Virus record (IMG/VR): IMGVR_UViG_3300034166_000283
Span: 1 to 47,925 of that record
DNA: 47,925 nt
Origin: a virus
Strand: one strand, 5' to 3'
Below are positions 39,645 through 47,925 of the stretch, in pieces. A program made the translations under genes and the position numbers. The notes below the pieces were generated by a model. The model saw nothing but the letters and a program-made list of their open reading frames with translations. It was not told the DNA's origin and made no database searches. The stretch's first letter is position 1, and every line of letters begins with the position of its first letter.

Positions 39645-40462
39645 TACTTCTCGAACTTCTTAATTAAACTCTTCACGTATGCGTGAAGTTTCTCTTTATC
39701 TCCTGCGCTTGTAAACTTCTTGATGTTAGACATCTGAGTAGGGTTGAAGATGTATTCTCCACCAGTCATCTCGCCAATCTTGGCTCCGTCCTTCATAATA
39801 TCGATAGGATTCTCTTTGTGAGAGAACTTACCCGGGGTCTTCTCAATCTTTCCGCCTTTAGCATTGATAGGGGTTGAAGGGGTTGGAGTGGTTTTGTCAC
39901 CACCTAATTTAGCACCAGCTAATGACATACCAGCACTACCTAGCGCACTAATGCCTCCAGCGATGTTTTGCACAGCCGCCTCCTTAGCAGCTTGAGCGAA
40001 GCCAAGCTCCTGCTGGTATCTTCCCTCTTTGCGACCCATAGTTGCTTCCTGAGCGCCAGCAAGCTGAGATAGCGCTGCGGTTTGACGCTGCTGTTGCATA
40101 TCAGCCATACTCTGCTGCTGTTGAGCCGCACCCTCAGTAAGGGCTCCGAGACCGCCAAGCAGTGCACGCCCACCTGCCGCGCCAAGAGCTTGAGTTCCAC
40201 CAGCTAGAGCACGATTCACGTTCTCCATCTGACGGTTCATAATGTTTTGGTCGTAAGACTCTTTGTAAGCCTTAAAGTATTCAGATGGAGTGTCGAGTGA
40301 TGGTGCCGACGCTTTAACTCGCTCTAGCTCTTTATTGGCCTTTTTGTTTGCGGCAATACCGTAAATCATTTGGCCAATACCAGCAGCACCCTGAAGGGCT
40401 GCCCCAGCGATGGCGGCTCCACCGACTGCGTAAATCTTCTTATTTGACTTCTTGGACTTCAT
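39644..40462 (-). CDS. Gly/Ala-rich putative ejection protein, 272 aa
   Basis: Residues 9-38 are hydrophobic and glycine-rich (YAVGGAAIAGAALQGAAGIG), residues 85-200 Ala/Gln-rich helical, and the end contains KGGKIEKTPGKFSHKENPID and GEMTGGEYIFNPTQMSNIKK, a pattern I recall from crAss-like and related phages. Amphipathic Gly/Ala helices suit a protein that enters the host membrane on ejection. A TAnnTTTG box lies five bases before its ATG (40467-40474). Confidence 0.75.
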   Translation of the reverse strand: MKSKKSNKKIYAVGGAAIAGAALQGAAGIGQMIYGIAANKKANKELERVKASAPSLDTPSEYFKAYKESYDQNIMNRQMENVNRALAGGTQALGAAGGRALLGGLGALTEGAAQQQQSMADMQQQRQTAALSQLAGAQEATMGRKEGRYQQELGFAQAAKEAAVQNIAGGISALGSAGMSLAGAKLGGDKTTPTPSTPINAKGGKIEKTPGKFSHKENPIDIMKDGAKIGEMTGGEYIFNPTQMSNIKKFTSAGDKEKLHAYVKSLIKKFEK

Positions 40463-40466
40463 AATA

Positions 40467-40474
40467 CAAAGATA
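40467..40474 (-). promoter_or_regulatory. late-type TAnnTTTG box before the 272-aa gene
   Basis: Leftward TATCTTTG, four bases before the ATG at 40462, in the 16-base gap after the 1412-residue gene. No -33 element seen. Confidence 0.45.
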
Positions 40475-40478
40475 CCTA

Positions 40479-43400
40479 TTAGTTAACTAATTCGTTGTGA
40501 AGCATCGAGCGGTTGAATACCGCGTTGAATGCGTAAGTTTCGACTGCCGAAGACAGTCCATTTGTGAATGTGAACACCGCGTAAGGGCCACGCATCTTAT
40601 CTCCATCAACAGCGGAGTTGGACGTTACGGCAATTATTTGACCCACCGACACAGTACTAGTACCTAAAACAGTCATCGTGTTTCTAGATGTTACTTGTGA
40701 TATAGTTAAGTCAGTGTTTGCAAAAACTCCACCAGAAACAACTTTGACAGCTCCATTCAGAGGGAACGGTAGATTGGCGATGTTATTCTGCATAGTGAAC
40801 GTGAATCCACCAGTGATTGCATTAACTGCCGTTACAACCCCGAGAGGGACTATGTTCGAAGTAGATGATGTAGCAGTTGGGATAGATGAATAGTACATAC
40901 CCTCACGCTTGTCCATACTAGATATAGTAACAGTTGATTGGTCTCTTGTCTCAACAGAGAACGACCAAGGCTGATTGCCCTCTACACTAACTGCTTCGAA
41001 AGTCTTAACCATAGAGTTGTTCTGTGCTGATACAACCTTCAACATACTGGCAGTGAATACTCCGTAGAACGTGTTTCTAGTTGACGCATCAGTGTGCTCC
41101 CAAGCCGCTCCATTCTTGAAGGTAATCATTACGTTGTCAACGTAAACTCCAGACTCAGGCGTGAATGAGTATCTAGTTCTCCATACTCCGGACTTAGTAT
41201 CGAATGCGATTGTTTCATCGGTGTATGAACCACCACCAAGTCTTTTCTGGAATGATAGGATGTATTCGGAACGCTCTGGGTCAAATACAGCAACAAACTT
41301 AAAGTTTGAATCACCGAGCTTAACAGCACTTCCAAATTTACCCTGAATGTATGTGTCAACACCCTCTTCGCTAATCGGAGTGATTCCGTCGGGACCGAGT
41401 CTAATCACTTTACCAGTGTTAGCATCGGCGAAGTAAACTCTACCAAAGTTGTTTACTACAGACTCTGGGTGCTTCCCAACTCCATAATCTCCAGCGTAGA
41501 AGCTTTGGCTTCCGATGAAGTTGGTTGATACGGTAACTCCTGCACCTCCACTGATGTACTCGATGAGGTTTCTGTTGATTGGTGCAACTGAACACTTACG
41601 TTCCTGAAGAATAGTAATTGAGTCTCCTCCATCTACGATGTACTGAATAGCCCCGTATACTGGTGAGAAGTCAACAAAGTTTGCCTGACTAAGATTGAAT
41701 GATGATAGTGACAACACCTGCGAGTCAAGAACGTAAGGTTCTGAGTACGTAATAGTTGCCTTCCTATATACCTGTCCAGCAGTTGGGGCAGGTGCATTCG
41801 GTCGACCTACACTGGTGAACTTAGAGTCAGCGTAATCCGTGATTGAGTTATCCTCCACGAACGTATCCTCGAAAACGGTTGTAATCAGAGGAGTAGATGA
41901 GTAGTTGGTTACTACATTCATCTTACGCAATCGGTAGTATGCATCACCGTTAAACGTCTCAATTACAGCGTCAGATAGATTCGTAATGTTGGCGAGCGAA
42001 TAGCTTCCGTTAGGTGGAACCTCAACGCCAATAAGCCCTACCCTGTTAGCGTCCGTAACTGAGAATATAGTACTAGTACCAGAACGCTTAACGGTAGACA
42101 CTCTAACCTCGTATGAGGTTGGTATACCTAGAATTGTTGTGCTAATAACTAGTGCATCACCAGCCTTGATGTCAAGATTGGTTGTGGCAAATCCGTTGGA
42201 TACAGAAATGTTAGAAGGTCCAGAGGTCCACGTGTAAGAGTAGTCTCTCTCTCCCTTGTGTCTGTATGTTCCGGAAGCATTAACCACATCATAAACCTCA
42301 GAAATCTCTCTGTAGATGTTTACATCAGTCTGCTTGATTGGTCTGTAGATTTCAATCTCAGTGTTCTTATTCCAAAGGTCGGTGTCAGCGATTACCTCTG
42401 TCTTAGTAAATCCAGATGCGTCAGGGTTCTCTCTAAGCTTCAGGAACCATCCGATTCTTCTGTCGGCTGGAGTAATTGATGAAGACACTGGAGAATCAGT
42501 TGCATCGAAGTACTCATATCCAAGCACATCAAAAGTATAATCGATATACACTGGGTCTCCGTTGGGTAGAGTTCCGTTCTCGTATTTGACTAGACGAACT
42601 TTATCCCCCTCGGCGAACACATACTCAACCTTAGCATTCTTAGCGTCAATGTATGAGTAAGTCTTACCCTCAAGGGTACTCATAGACACGTATATAGTGT
42701 CATCTTTATCGTTGGCAAACGCCTCACCTACGGTGTACTGAAGTGAGTAGTTGTACGAAGTAAACGGAGAGTATACAAGTTGCCACTTAGAGGCCCACGA
42801 TGGAGCGTTATGCTTTACTCTGAACTGAAACGAAGTAGGACCTCTTCCGTCGGTGTTTCTCTCTGAGTACCACGATACGTCCTTTGCACCTATCTCGTTA
42901 ACTGCTCCACTTCTGTTGAACTTGTCATAGTAAACCACACCGAACTTGTGAGTCTGACCAGACTTAAATGAACGATTAGATGCAGTATAGTTCTGTCTAG
43001 AGTTGTAGTTCTTGTACGTTCTAAAACCTATGAACTGAGTTGAGTATGAGTTGGCTAATAGAGTAGGATTCAGAGTGATAGACAGAAACTCTGAAGAGTC
43101 CATAGGGGCCCCAGTAGATGAGTCGAATCCGCTAGTACTCTCGAGTGATACAGCCACAATCTTAACCAAGAACGAAATCTGAGTTGAGCCGTAGTTTACT
43201 GCATCGAGGGAGATGTTTACAGTGGCAGTTCCTTTGAAGTTGTGAGTCCACCCAGAAGGTTGAAGTGTAGCCTGAGCTTCGGTGATTGGGATAACATAGT
43301 TACCCGAGATGTTGCTGATGAATCTTGCGTAAACGTCTGGGCTACCGCTGGTAAGGCTATCGTACGCAGGCAGCGTGAACTGCTTGGAGATATTCAGTGC

Positions 43401-44717
43401 AATCTCACCAAGAGTTAGGTCAGTAGTTGCCTCAGTGGCAGTAAAGTCGATGGCGCCAGAGCTTCCGGGAAGTATCGACACATTCGCATACACCTGAAAG
43501 TCTAGAATTACTTGGCTGTCGAACGAAGTGCTATCGATAGTGTCTCCAGCGACTAGGTTGAACTTAGAGGTTATTACACTTCCGGACGGGTTGTAGTACT
43601 TTATAGACCCGGTCGTGGGGTTTACACTGATGTACTTACTCTGACCTTCTGGATTGTTAATCTCAGTAATCGAGACATTAGTAGATACTCCGTTGTAGAA
43701 CTCAGTATATCCACCGAACATCAATCTGTTACCGGAGATAGCCTGTGCGTTCGCCTTCTGAGGTACGTTGTCGTACATCTTGTTCTGCTCAATCGATGAG
43801 ATGTATGAGCGAAGTTTACTGTTGGTGAACGTAATTACTGACGTAGTTGAAGCTCTGTTGTTTGCGATTTCATCTGCAACAAAGAACCCAAGAGTGTCAG
43901 CTGACTTTGCAAGCAGTCTAATCTTAGATACATCCGCACGGCTATGCTTAACTGTTACGTTGATTGCGTTGAACAAATCCTTAGCCGATTCAGTGATGTA
44001 GCCATCCAGCAACTGATATACGTTCACTCCAATCTCGCTGTAAGGAGACAGGGCAGATACTTCACCGTCTTCGTAGACATATTGGTAAGCGAACTGGAAG
44101 TACTCGTCATAGACGAAGTTGTCTTGGTTAGCTACGTTGGTGAACGATAACGTCGGAGAGTCTAATGGGGGCTGCTTAGCGGTCGTGATGCAGACAAGCT
44201 TCTCGTCATCCGTGTAGTTGTATCCTCCAGATAACTTGTATGGGTATCCAGTACCGAGCAGTGCCTTAGTTACATTTATCTTCTTAGGGTCTGTTACTCC
44301 GTCAGTGAAGTAAGCTAGTGTGTCTCCATTCTCCTTTACGATGAAGTCGAACTTAACGAAGCTAGAGGCAGTGAAACCGAGTACTGAATCACGGTAAACA
44401 AGCTTGAGCTGGTTGGACTGAGTAGAGTAGTGATAGATGCTGTGGCTTCCGGCTGAATTGTAAACAGCGAATAGAATCTCACTCTTCTCTACGTTGAGGC
44501 CAGAACCTACCACGAGGTGAGTACCAGAGATTGGTAACTCTGAACCGCTAGCGAATGGAATCTGAGAATTGCCACGACTGTTCTTGAGAACGTCAGCATT
44601 GCCCTCGTCGTTGTCGCCAACGTGTACGTTGATTGCATCAATCATCTCGACTGACTTCACAACCAAGAAGTCGTCGTCCTTGTTTAGGTAACGAGGGGTT
44701 AGCTTATCTATTGGCAT
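40479..44717 (-). CDS. large tail protein (crAss-like 'stabilization protein' type), 1412 aa
   Basis: The N-terminal 300 residues carry AYFTDGVTDPKKINVTKALL and QYVYEDGEVSALSPYSEIGV, which I recognise from the tail hub/stabilization proteins of crAss-like and other Bacteroidota podoviruses. The whole protein is beta-rich, with no transmembrane helix. A C-terminal part (FGRVYFADANTGKVIRLGPD, AVFDPERSEYILSFQKRLGG) looks like beta-propeller blades. It likely sits below the portal-neck and closes or lengthens the tail. Next to two neck proteins upstream. Confidence 0.8.
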   Translation of the reverse strand: MPIDKLTPRYLNKDDDFLVVKSVEMIDAINVHVGDNDEGNADVLKNSRGNSQIPFASGSELPISGTHLVVGSGLNVEKSEILFAVYNSAGSHSIYHYSTQSNQLKLVYRDSVLGFTASSFVKFDFIVKENGDTLAYFTDGVTDPKKINVTKALLGTGYPYKLSGGYNYTDDEKLVCITTAKQPPLDSPTLSFTNVANQDNFVYDEYFQFAYQYVYEDGEVSALSPYSEIGVNVYQLLDGYITESAKDLFNAINVTVKHSRADVSKIRLLAKSADTLGFFVADEIANNRASTTSVITFTNSKLRSYISSIEQNKMYDNVPQKANAQAISGNRLMFGGYTEFYNGVSTNVSITEINNPEGQSKYISVNPTTGSIKYYNPSGSVITSKFNLVAGDTIDSTSFDSQVILDFQVYANVSILPGSSGAIDFTATEATTDLTLGEIALNISKQFTLPAYDSLTSGSPDVYARFISNISGNYVIPITEAQATLQPSGWTHNFKGTATVNISLDAVNYGSTQISFLVKIVAVSLESTSGFDSSTGAPMDSSEFLSITLNPTLLANSYSTQFIGFRTYKNYNSRQNYTASNRSFKSGQTHKFGVVYYDKFNRSGAVNEIGAKDVSWYSERNTDGRGPTSFQFRVKHNAPSWASKWQLVYSPFTSYNYSLQYTVGEAFANDKDDTIYVSMSTLEGKTYSYIDAKNAKVEYVFAEGDKVRLVKYENGTLPNGDPVYIDYTFDVLGYEYFDATDSPVSSSITPADRRIGWFLKLRENPDASGFTKTEVIADTDLWNKNTEIEIYRPIKQTDVNIYREISEVYDVVNASGTYRHKGERDYSYTWTSGPSNISVSNGFATTNLDIKAGDALVISTTILGIPTSYEVRVSTVKRSGTSTIFSVTDANRVGLIGVEVPPNGSYSLANITNLSDAVIETFNGDAYYRLRKMNVVTNYSSTPLITTVFEDTFVEDNSITDYADSKFTSVGRPNAPAPTAGQVYRKATITYSEPYVLDSQVLSLSSFNLSQANFVDFSPVYGAIQYIVDGGDSITILQERKCSVAPINRNLIEYISGGAGVTVSTNFIGSQSFYAGDYGVGKHPESVVNNFGRVYFADANTGKVIRLGPDGITPISEEGVDTYIQGKFGSAVKLGDSNFKFVAVFDPERSEYILSFQKRLGGGSYTDETIAFDTKSGVWRTRYSFTPESGVYVDNVMITFKNGAAWEHTDASTRNTFYGVFTASMLKVVSAQNNSMVKTFEAVSVEGNQPWSFSVETRDQSTVTISSMDKREGMYYSSIPTATSSTSNIVPLGVVTAVNAITGGFTFTMQNNIANLPFPLNGAVKVVSGGVFANTDLTISQVTSRNTMTVLGTSTVSVGQIIAVTSNSAVDGDKMRGPYAVFTFTNGLSSAVETYAFNAVFNRSMLHNELVN

Positions 44718-44722
44718 CGGCC

Positions 44723-45535
44723 TTAGTATTTAGGTGACTGCTTGAAATTCTTACGAATGGTCTTAAGTGCCTCGTCTTTGTTGAAGCTCTTAAGTCTAGC
44801 GTTGGCTAGTCTTCTTTCGTTGTAGTATTCTTGTCTTGCACGTGCTTTCTCTCCGAGTGGCACGGTGTTTTTGCGCTCCACCAACCGATAGTAGATGTAT
44901 GAGCGCAGGGCAGGCTCTGCATAGATGTGTACTGATGGATTCGAGCTTCTAGCTTCGTCAGCTACGTACTCGATTACAACGAAGTCGATGTTATCACCGA
45001 CTGACAACTCGATTCTGTTCTGTTCGTTGTTAACTCTGTACTCGCCATTATAGTGTCCACCACCAAGTCCGTAAACGGCCCCGTATGAGTTATCGTACAG
45101 GAAGTTTCTAAAGATGTATTGGTCGTACCCCTTAACTGATTGAGTCAGTTCAATGGTACCCTTGTCATCTACCCTATCGTACACACCGTCTCCGTCAGTG
45201 TCAATGGGGTTGCCATTCGCATCATTTACGTAGACCTGCGAGTAGTTGATGTTCTTATTGTGACCGAAGATGTACACTAGGCCATCGCTTCCGACGTATC
45301 CAATCTTAACGATGTCAACGTAATCATCTGGGAGGTTAACAGTTCGGAGCGCAGAGTTTACTGGCAGCTTGATACTCTTAACGATTTTAAGCATATCAAA
45401 CCCAAATTCACGCAAACCACGCAGAGCTAGGTTACGCACGAGGGTATCGGTAGCATCAGAGGCGAAATCGTCCTGTCCTACAGTTAAGATGAAGTCATTA
45501 ACTACTTCGTCGATGGTGATTAGATTCCTAGCCAT
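44723..45535 (-). CDS. neck/ring protein with calcium-loop-like insertion, 270 aa
   Basis: N-terminal helices (IDEVVNDFILTVGQDDFA, LALRGLREFGFDMLKIVKSI) and VNLPDDYVDIVKIGYVGSDG resemble head-tail adaptor proteins of T7/P22- and crAss-like phages. The insertion DTDGDGVYDRVDDKG follows DxDxDGxxDxxD, a calcium-binding loop of EF-hand/TSP3 type. C-terminal helices carry ARQEYYNERRLANARLKSFN, typical of these adaptors. Coupled to the upstream 243-residue gene by a one-base overlap. Confidence 0.78.
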   Translation of the reverse strand: MARNLITIDEVVNDFILTVGQDDFASDATDTLVRNLALRGLREFGFDMLKIVKSIKLPVNSALRTVNLPDDYVDIVKIGYVGSDGLVYIFGHNKNINYSQVYVNDANGNPIDTDGDGVYDRVDDKGTIELTQSVKGYDQYIFRNFLYDNSYGAVYGLGGGHYNGEYRVNNEQNRIELSVGDNIDFVVIEYVADEARSSNPSVHIYAEPALRSYIYYRLVERKNTVPLGEKARARQEYYNERRLANARLKSFNKDEALKTIRKNFKQSPKY

Positions 45536-46266
45536 TACTGCTTAGCTTGTTCAGATGATGCGTAAGTAAACATATCGGTGTCCTTAATGTTGATTCCAAT
45601 CATCTTGGCTAGTTCCATTACTAACTGCGGAGTGTAGTGCTCCGGAAGCTCGAAGTCAACACTAGTAGATGCACTGAACACCTCTTTGTTGTCCACGACA
45701 GTGTAGCCAAATCTAGGGGTGAGTGCAGTCCTTGCTCCACTAATCGGACTAAGTCCCTCCGGTTGCTTGTAGTACTTAAGCTTAACCTTCTTGATGCTGG
45801 TAGGATATACCGTGATATCCTCAGACACTACAGCCACTGGATTATTCTCAGTAGGTCTAGACAGAGTGCTTCTGAAGATATATTCAGCCTTTAGCTCGTC
45901 ATAGATGAGGTCAATTGGCGTTGAGGTCGTCTGACCTAAGATGAACGTACCAAACGTCTTCAGAGAGATGATACGAGCCAAATCAGCTGGCTTATCGAAC
46001 ACTCCGTCAGCTTGACTAATTGTTGCTTCCTTAGAGAAGAACGATAAGTCCTCCCTCAACTGCTTGCTTAGTGCAAGGTCGCGATGCCCGTCGATGCCTC
46101 TGCTTTTAGCAGTTGCTGACAGCGAATTCTTAGAGAATAGACTGTTGAACACGTTCTGCTGAGCCAACGCGGCGAACGCATTGAAGGTTGACGGAGTGAC
46201 GAACCCTCGCTCGTCTTTGTTCGCCAAATCCTTCAAAGTAGAATATACTGTGTAGACGCTAGCCAT
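45535..46266 (-). CDS. neck/ring protein, 243 aa
   Basis: An alpha/beta protein (YTVYSTLKDLANKDERGFVT, then PSTFNAFAALAQQNVFNSLF) with the look of crAss-like ring proteins that connect portal and tail. The middle has AEYIFRSTLSRPTENNPVAV and KVKLKYYKQPEGLSPISGAR. First gene of a leftward unit (this gene, the 270-, then the 1412-residue gene) that begins behind the TATATTTG box at 46284-46291. Confidence 0.75.
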   Translation of the reverse strand: MASVYTVYSTLKDLANKDERGFVTPSTFNAFAALAQQNVFNSLFSKNSLSATAKSRGIDGHRDLALSKQLREDLSFFSKEATISQADGVFDKPADLARIISLKTFGTFILGQTTSTPIDLIYDELKAEYIFRSTLSRPTENNPVAVVSEDITVYPTSIKKVKLKYYKQPEGLSPISGARTALTPRFGYTVVDNKEVFSASTSVDFELPEHYTPQLVMELAKMIGINIKDTDMFTYASSEQAKQ

Positions 46267-46274
46267 TATACGAT

Positions 46275-46293
46275 GTTTATGTGCAAATATACC
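46275..46293 (-). promoter_or_regulatory. late-type promoter box, exact copy of the portal one
   Basis: The same 19 bases as at 1900-1918, giving TATATTTG read leftward (46291-46284). It lies just after the terminator of the upstream gene and 18 bases before the ATG at 46266, the expected place for a promoter. No -33 TTTG is visible. Confidence 0.62.
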
Positions 46294-46295
46294 AA

Positions 46296-46323
46296 TAAAA
46301 AAGGGGCCACTCTCGTAGCCCCC
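46296..46323 (-). terminator. leftward terminator after the 279-aa head gene
   Basis: Leftward GGGGC-TACGAGAGT-GCCCC-type stem (46303-46322) followed by a run of T (complement of AATAAAAAA at 46294-46302). Confidence 0.78.
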
Positions 46324-46345
46324 ATACTATCAAGCAGTTAAGACA

Positions 46346-47185
46346 TTAGCCCAAGCGCTCGAGTCTGTTTAAGACTTCATCGTAAATCGGTGCGCCCTTC
46401 TCTGTCATACAGTAGCGGGTGAGCACGTCAGTCGGCTCCTGACCAGCAGGTGCAGTAATGATAAGACGGTTGGTGTCAAACCAGTAGATTCCGTCTGGAC
46501 GCTCACGAAGGATTTGGAAGTCGATAGCTTGGCGAATAGCTGAGCGAATCTTAACCATCGGATTGTCAAACATCTCAATGAACGCTTTGGGGTTAACCTT
46601 GGCCTCAGTTAGAAGCTCACGGCGAATCTCCTGATTGCGCTGCTCGATGTTAATACCTAAGTATATAGCAACAGGAAGCAGTTCATCAATGCTCTTATCT
46701 CTAACTAGTGAGATAGCATCGTGAAGCAAGAACTCCTTGTCGAGGTCATCTTCTGCCTTCTTGCTGGTGTCAACCGCAAAGAATACGTTGCCTCCGTTTG
46801 ACTTATTGTCTGGGTGTGCATCCAAGTAATCCTGAAGATTAGGCTTGTTTGCTGGAACTGCTAAATATCCATCACGGAAGACAATGTGGTCACGCATTGC
46901 GTTGATTGATTGTGCATCCACATAGATAGACGGCTCATTCGGGCAGTAGCGGATAGCACGAACTGTGTCCTTCTCTGAGTCGTAGATTGTGATGTTGTTT
47001 TGGTTCAGCTTGAACCAGATGCCTCCTCCAGTTACAACGGAGTAGACCTTTTGTTTTCTGCCCTCATTTTGTTTCTCTAACTGACGCTTAGGACGGTATG
47101 AGGTTGCAGCGGGTGCAGGTACTGCGGTGATGTTTTCTGGTGCTTCGAGGATAGCTTCCTCTCGGCGAATTGCTGGACGTGCCAT
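46346..47185 (-). CDS. putative head-associated protein, 279 aa
   Basis: Follows the capsid gene. An N-terminal Pro/Arg/Glu-rich disordered tail (1-45) precedes a compact domain (YSVVTGGGIWFKLNQNNITI; AIRYCPNEPSIYVDAQ) and then NKPNLQDYLDAHPDNKSNGG and a helical region. Similar proteins accompany capsid genes in aquatic phages (from memory). A head-decoration or completion role is likely but unproven. Terminators flank it on both sides. Confidence 0.72.
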   Translation of the reverse strand: MARPAIRREEAILEAPENITAVPAPAATSYRPKRQLEKQNEGRKQKVYSVVTGGGIWFKLNQNNITIYDSEKDTVRAIRYCPNEPSIYVDAQSINAMRDHIVFRDGYLAVPANKPNLQDYLDAHPDNKSNGGNVFFAVDTSKKAEDDLDKEFLLHDAISLVRDKSIDELLPVAIYLGINIEQRNQEIRRELLTEAKVNPKAFIEMFDNPMVKIRSAIRQAIDFQILRERPDGIYWFDTNRLIITAPAGQEPTDVLTRYCMTEKGAPIYDEVLNRLERLG

Positions 47186-47205
47186 ATTGAATAGAATTAA
47201 AGCAT

Positions 47206-47248
47206 TAAAAAGAAAGGGCTAGGGGGGCCCGAAGACCCCCCGTCCCTT
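47206..47248 (-). terminator. strong terminator after the capsid gene
   Basis: Leftward AAGGG...CCCTT around GGGGGG/CCCCCC (47222-47227, 47236-47241), followed by TTTCTTTTT. Position right after the capsid gene suits limiting read-through into the 279-residue gene while keeping capsid expression high. Confidence 0.8.
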
Positions 47249-47258
47249 AACCTATTGA

Positions 47259-47925
47259 TTAGGCCTTCTTGAGAAGCACGTGGCGGTTAGCGCCGCGAGT
47301 TACAAGAGCGATTTCAGACAGGTAGTTGAACTGAACCAAGTCTTTGGTGTCGTTCGAAGCTCCCATAAATGAGCCAGTCAACCAGTGGTGCATCTCACGG
47401 CTAACACCGTTAGTTGCCTTGTAGTTGATTTCCAATGAAGGATTGCGGTCGCCCGACTTGGGGTCAACTACAGTCGCCATAGGAATAGCAACACCAGCGA
47501 AGTTAGCTTCAGCCAACAAAGTGGGGTCGTTCAGAAGCTTCCAATCGTGCTTGTGGAAGGTGTAACCACCACGGCCGAATGATTTGAAGCCAAGCTTGAT
47601 AGCCATATCAGCACTGTTATTGAATGCTCCGAATTGCGTAGCAACACCAGCAGTCAATGAGTTACCTACACCCTTGGCGACTAAGTCGTCAATCAATAGG
47701 TCTTGCGTGCGGTCAACGTACAGAGCGTACTCGGGAGAAGCACCCTGCTTGTCAAGCTCCTTGATGATGAGGTCAAGGTCAGACAACTCAGTGATGTAAC
47801 CATTGGTAACCAAACCACGATTCTCGATAGCGGCGAAGTAACCTTCAGAACCTTCTACAGATACGTTAGCGGTGTTAGTAACCTTCTGGCCCAACAACAT
47901 CATCATCTCACGCTTGTCGAGGAAG
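47259..47925 (-). CDS. major capsid protein, N-terminus cut by window edge
   Basis: The leftward frame is open through the window end (FLDKREMMML...), so only the last 221 residues are present. KLGFKSFGRGGYTFHKHDWK, then VAIPMATVVDPKSGDRNPSL and MHHWLTGSFMGASNDTKDLV match the C-terminal half of HK97-fold capsids of Bacteroidota phages, ending SEIALVTRGANRHVLLKKA. The first ATG within the window (47906) is internal. It is followed by a very strong terminator. Confidence 0.82.
   Translation of the reverse strand, partial: FLDKREMMMLLGQKVTNTANVSVEGSEGYFAAIENRGLVTNGYITELSDLDLIIKELDKQGASPEYALYVDRTQDLLIDDLVAKGVGNSLTAGVATQFGAFNNSADMAIKLGFKSFGRGGYTFHKHDWKLLNDPTLLAEANFAGVAIPMATVVDPKSGDRNPSLEINYKATNGVSREMHHWLTGSFMGASNDTKDLVQFNYLSEIALVTRGANRHVLLKKA

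Noticed and set aside
1-47925. CRISPR array, insertion sequence or integrase/attachment site
   Set aside because: No regularly spaced repeats of CRISPR type, no transposase-like or integrase-like protein and no tRNA-linked direct repeat were seen.

Overview
This window looks like most of a virulent tailed phage genome, probably infecting a Bacteroidota (Flavobacteriia-like) host. The support is: (i) several rightward promoters match the Bacteroidota -33 TTTG / -7 TAnnTTTG pattern almost exactly (8068-8099, 9177-9207, 19618-19649, 29231-29262); (ii) starts lack strong Shine-Dalgarno sequences; (iii) the head and neck proteins resemble those of crAss-like and related Bacteroidota podoviruses. 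No integrase or CI-type lysogeny module was seen. Both window ends cut leftward head genes (portal C-terminus at the left, major capsid N-terminus at the right), so the two edges are probably neighbours on a circular or circularly permuted map with a short piece missing between them.

Layout. Positions 1-8007 are read leftward: portal, large terminase, a coiled-coil protein, a two-domain GroES-like protein, a dense run of very small genes and an amidase endolysin. One rightward winged-helix-like gene (5522-5962) interrupts the run. Positions 8008-9834 carry no convincing protein gene: a promoter-driven structured RNA with its own terminator, two families of direct repeats (candidate origin or operators), then a second strong promoter driving a long purine-rich structured RNA of about 620 nt that ends in a minimal tRNA-like structure (9835-9886). 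Positions 9919-29496 are the rightward early/middle arm. It holds an amidoligase unit flanked by two hammerhead ribozymes, a class II glutamine amidotransferase, a membrane-anchored glucosaminidase, about 20 small genes, a phosphoesterase, MazG, an Erf-like annealing protein with a RecE/YqaJ-like exonuclease, an SSB-like protein, a gamma-glutamylcyclotransferase-like protein, a DUF1599 protein, a primase-helicase, two PD-(D/E)XK proteins, class I ribonucleotide reductase (nrdB, a DnaA domain IV gene, nrdA) and tRNA-Arg(UCU). Positions 29576-47925 are leftward again: a probable unimolecular spanin, a 2697-residue virion/ejection protein with an HExxH site, further ejection-type proteins, a 1412-residue tail protein, two neck proteins, a head protein and the major capsid protein.

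How the parts fit. Rightward genes redirect nucleotide supply (RNR, MazG), replicate DNA (primase-helicase, Erf/exonuclease/SSB-like) and may make a peptide or amide modification (amidoligase, amidotransferase, cyclotransferase). Leftward genes build, fill and release virions. At least six leftward transcription units start just behind a TAnnTTTG box that lacks the -33 element seen in the rightward promoters, which suggests a distinct, perhaps activator-dependent, late promoter class.

The strongest unusual content is RNA: two hammerhead ribozymes with compensating stem changes, a large RNA with a 3' tRNA-like element, and four other candidate structured RNAs (8105-8330, 14950-15085, 16910-17033, 29009-29098). 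Identifications rest on motif recognition by eye; no database search was run.
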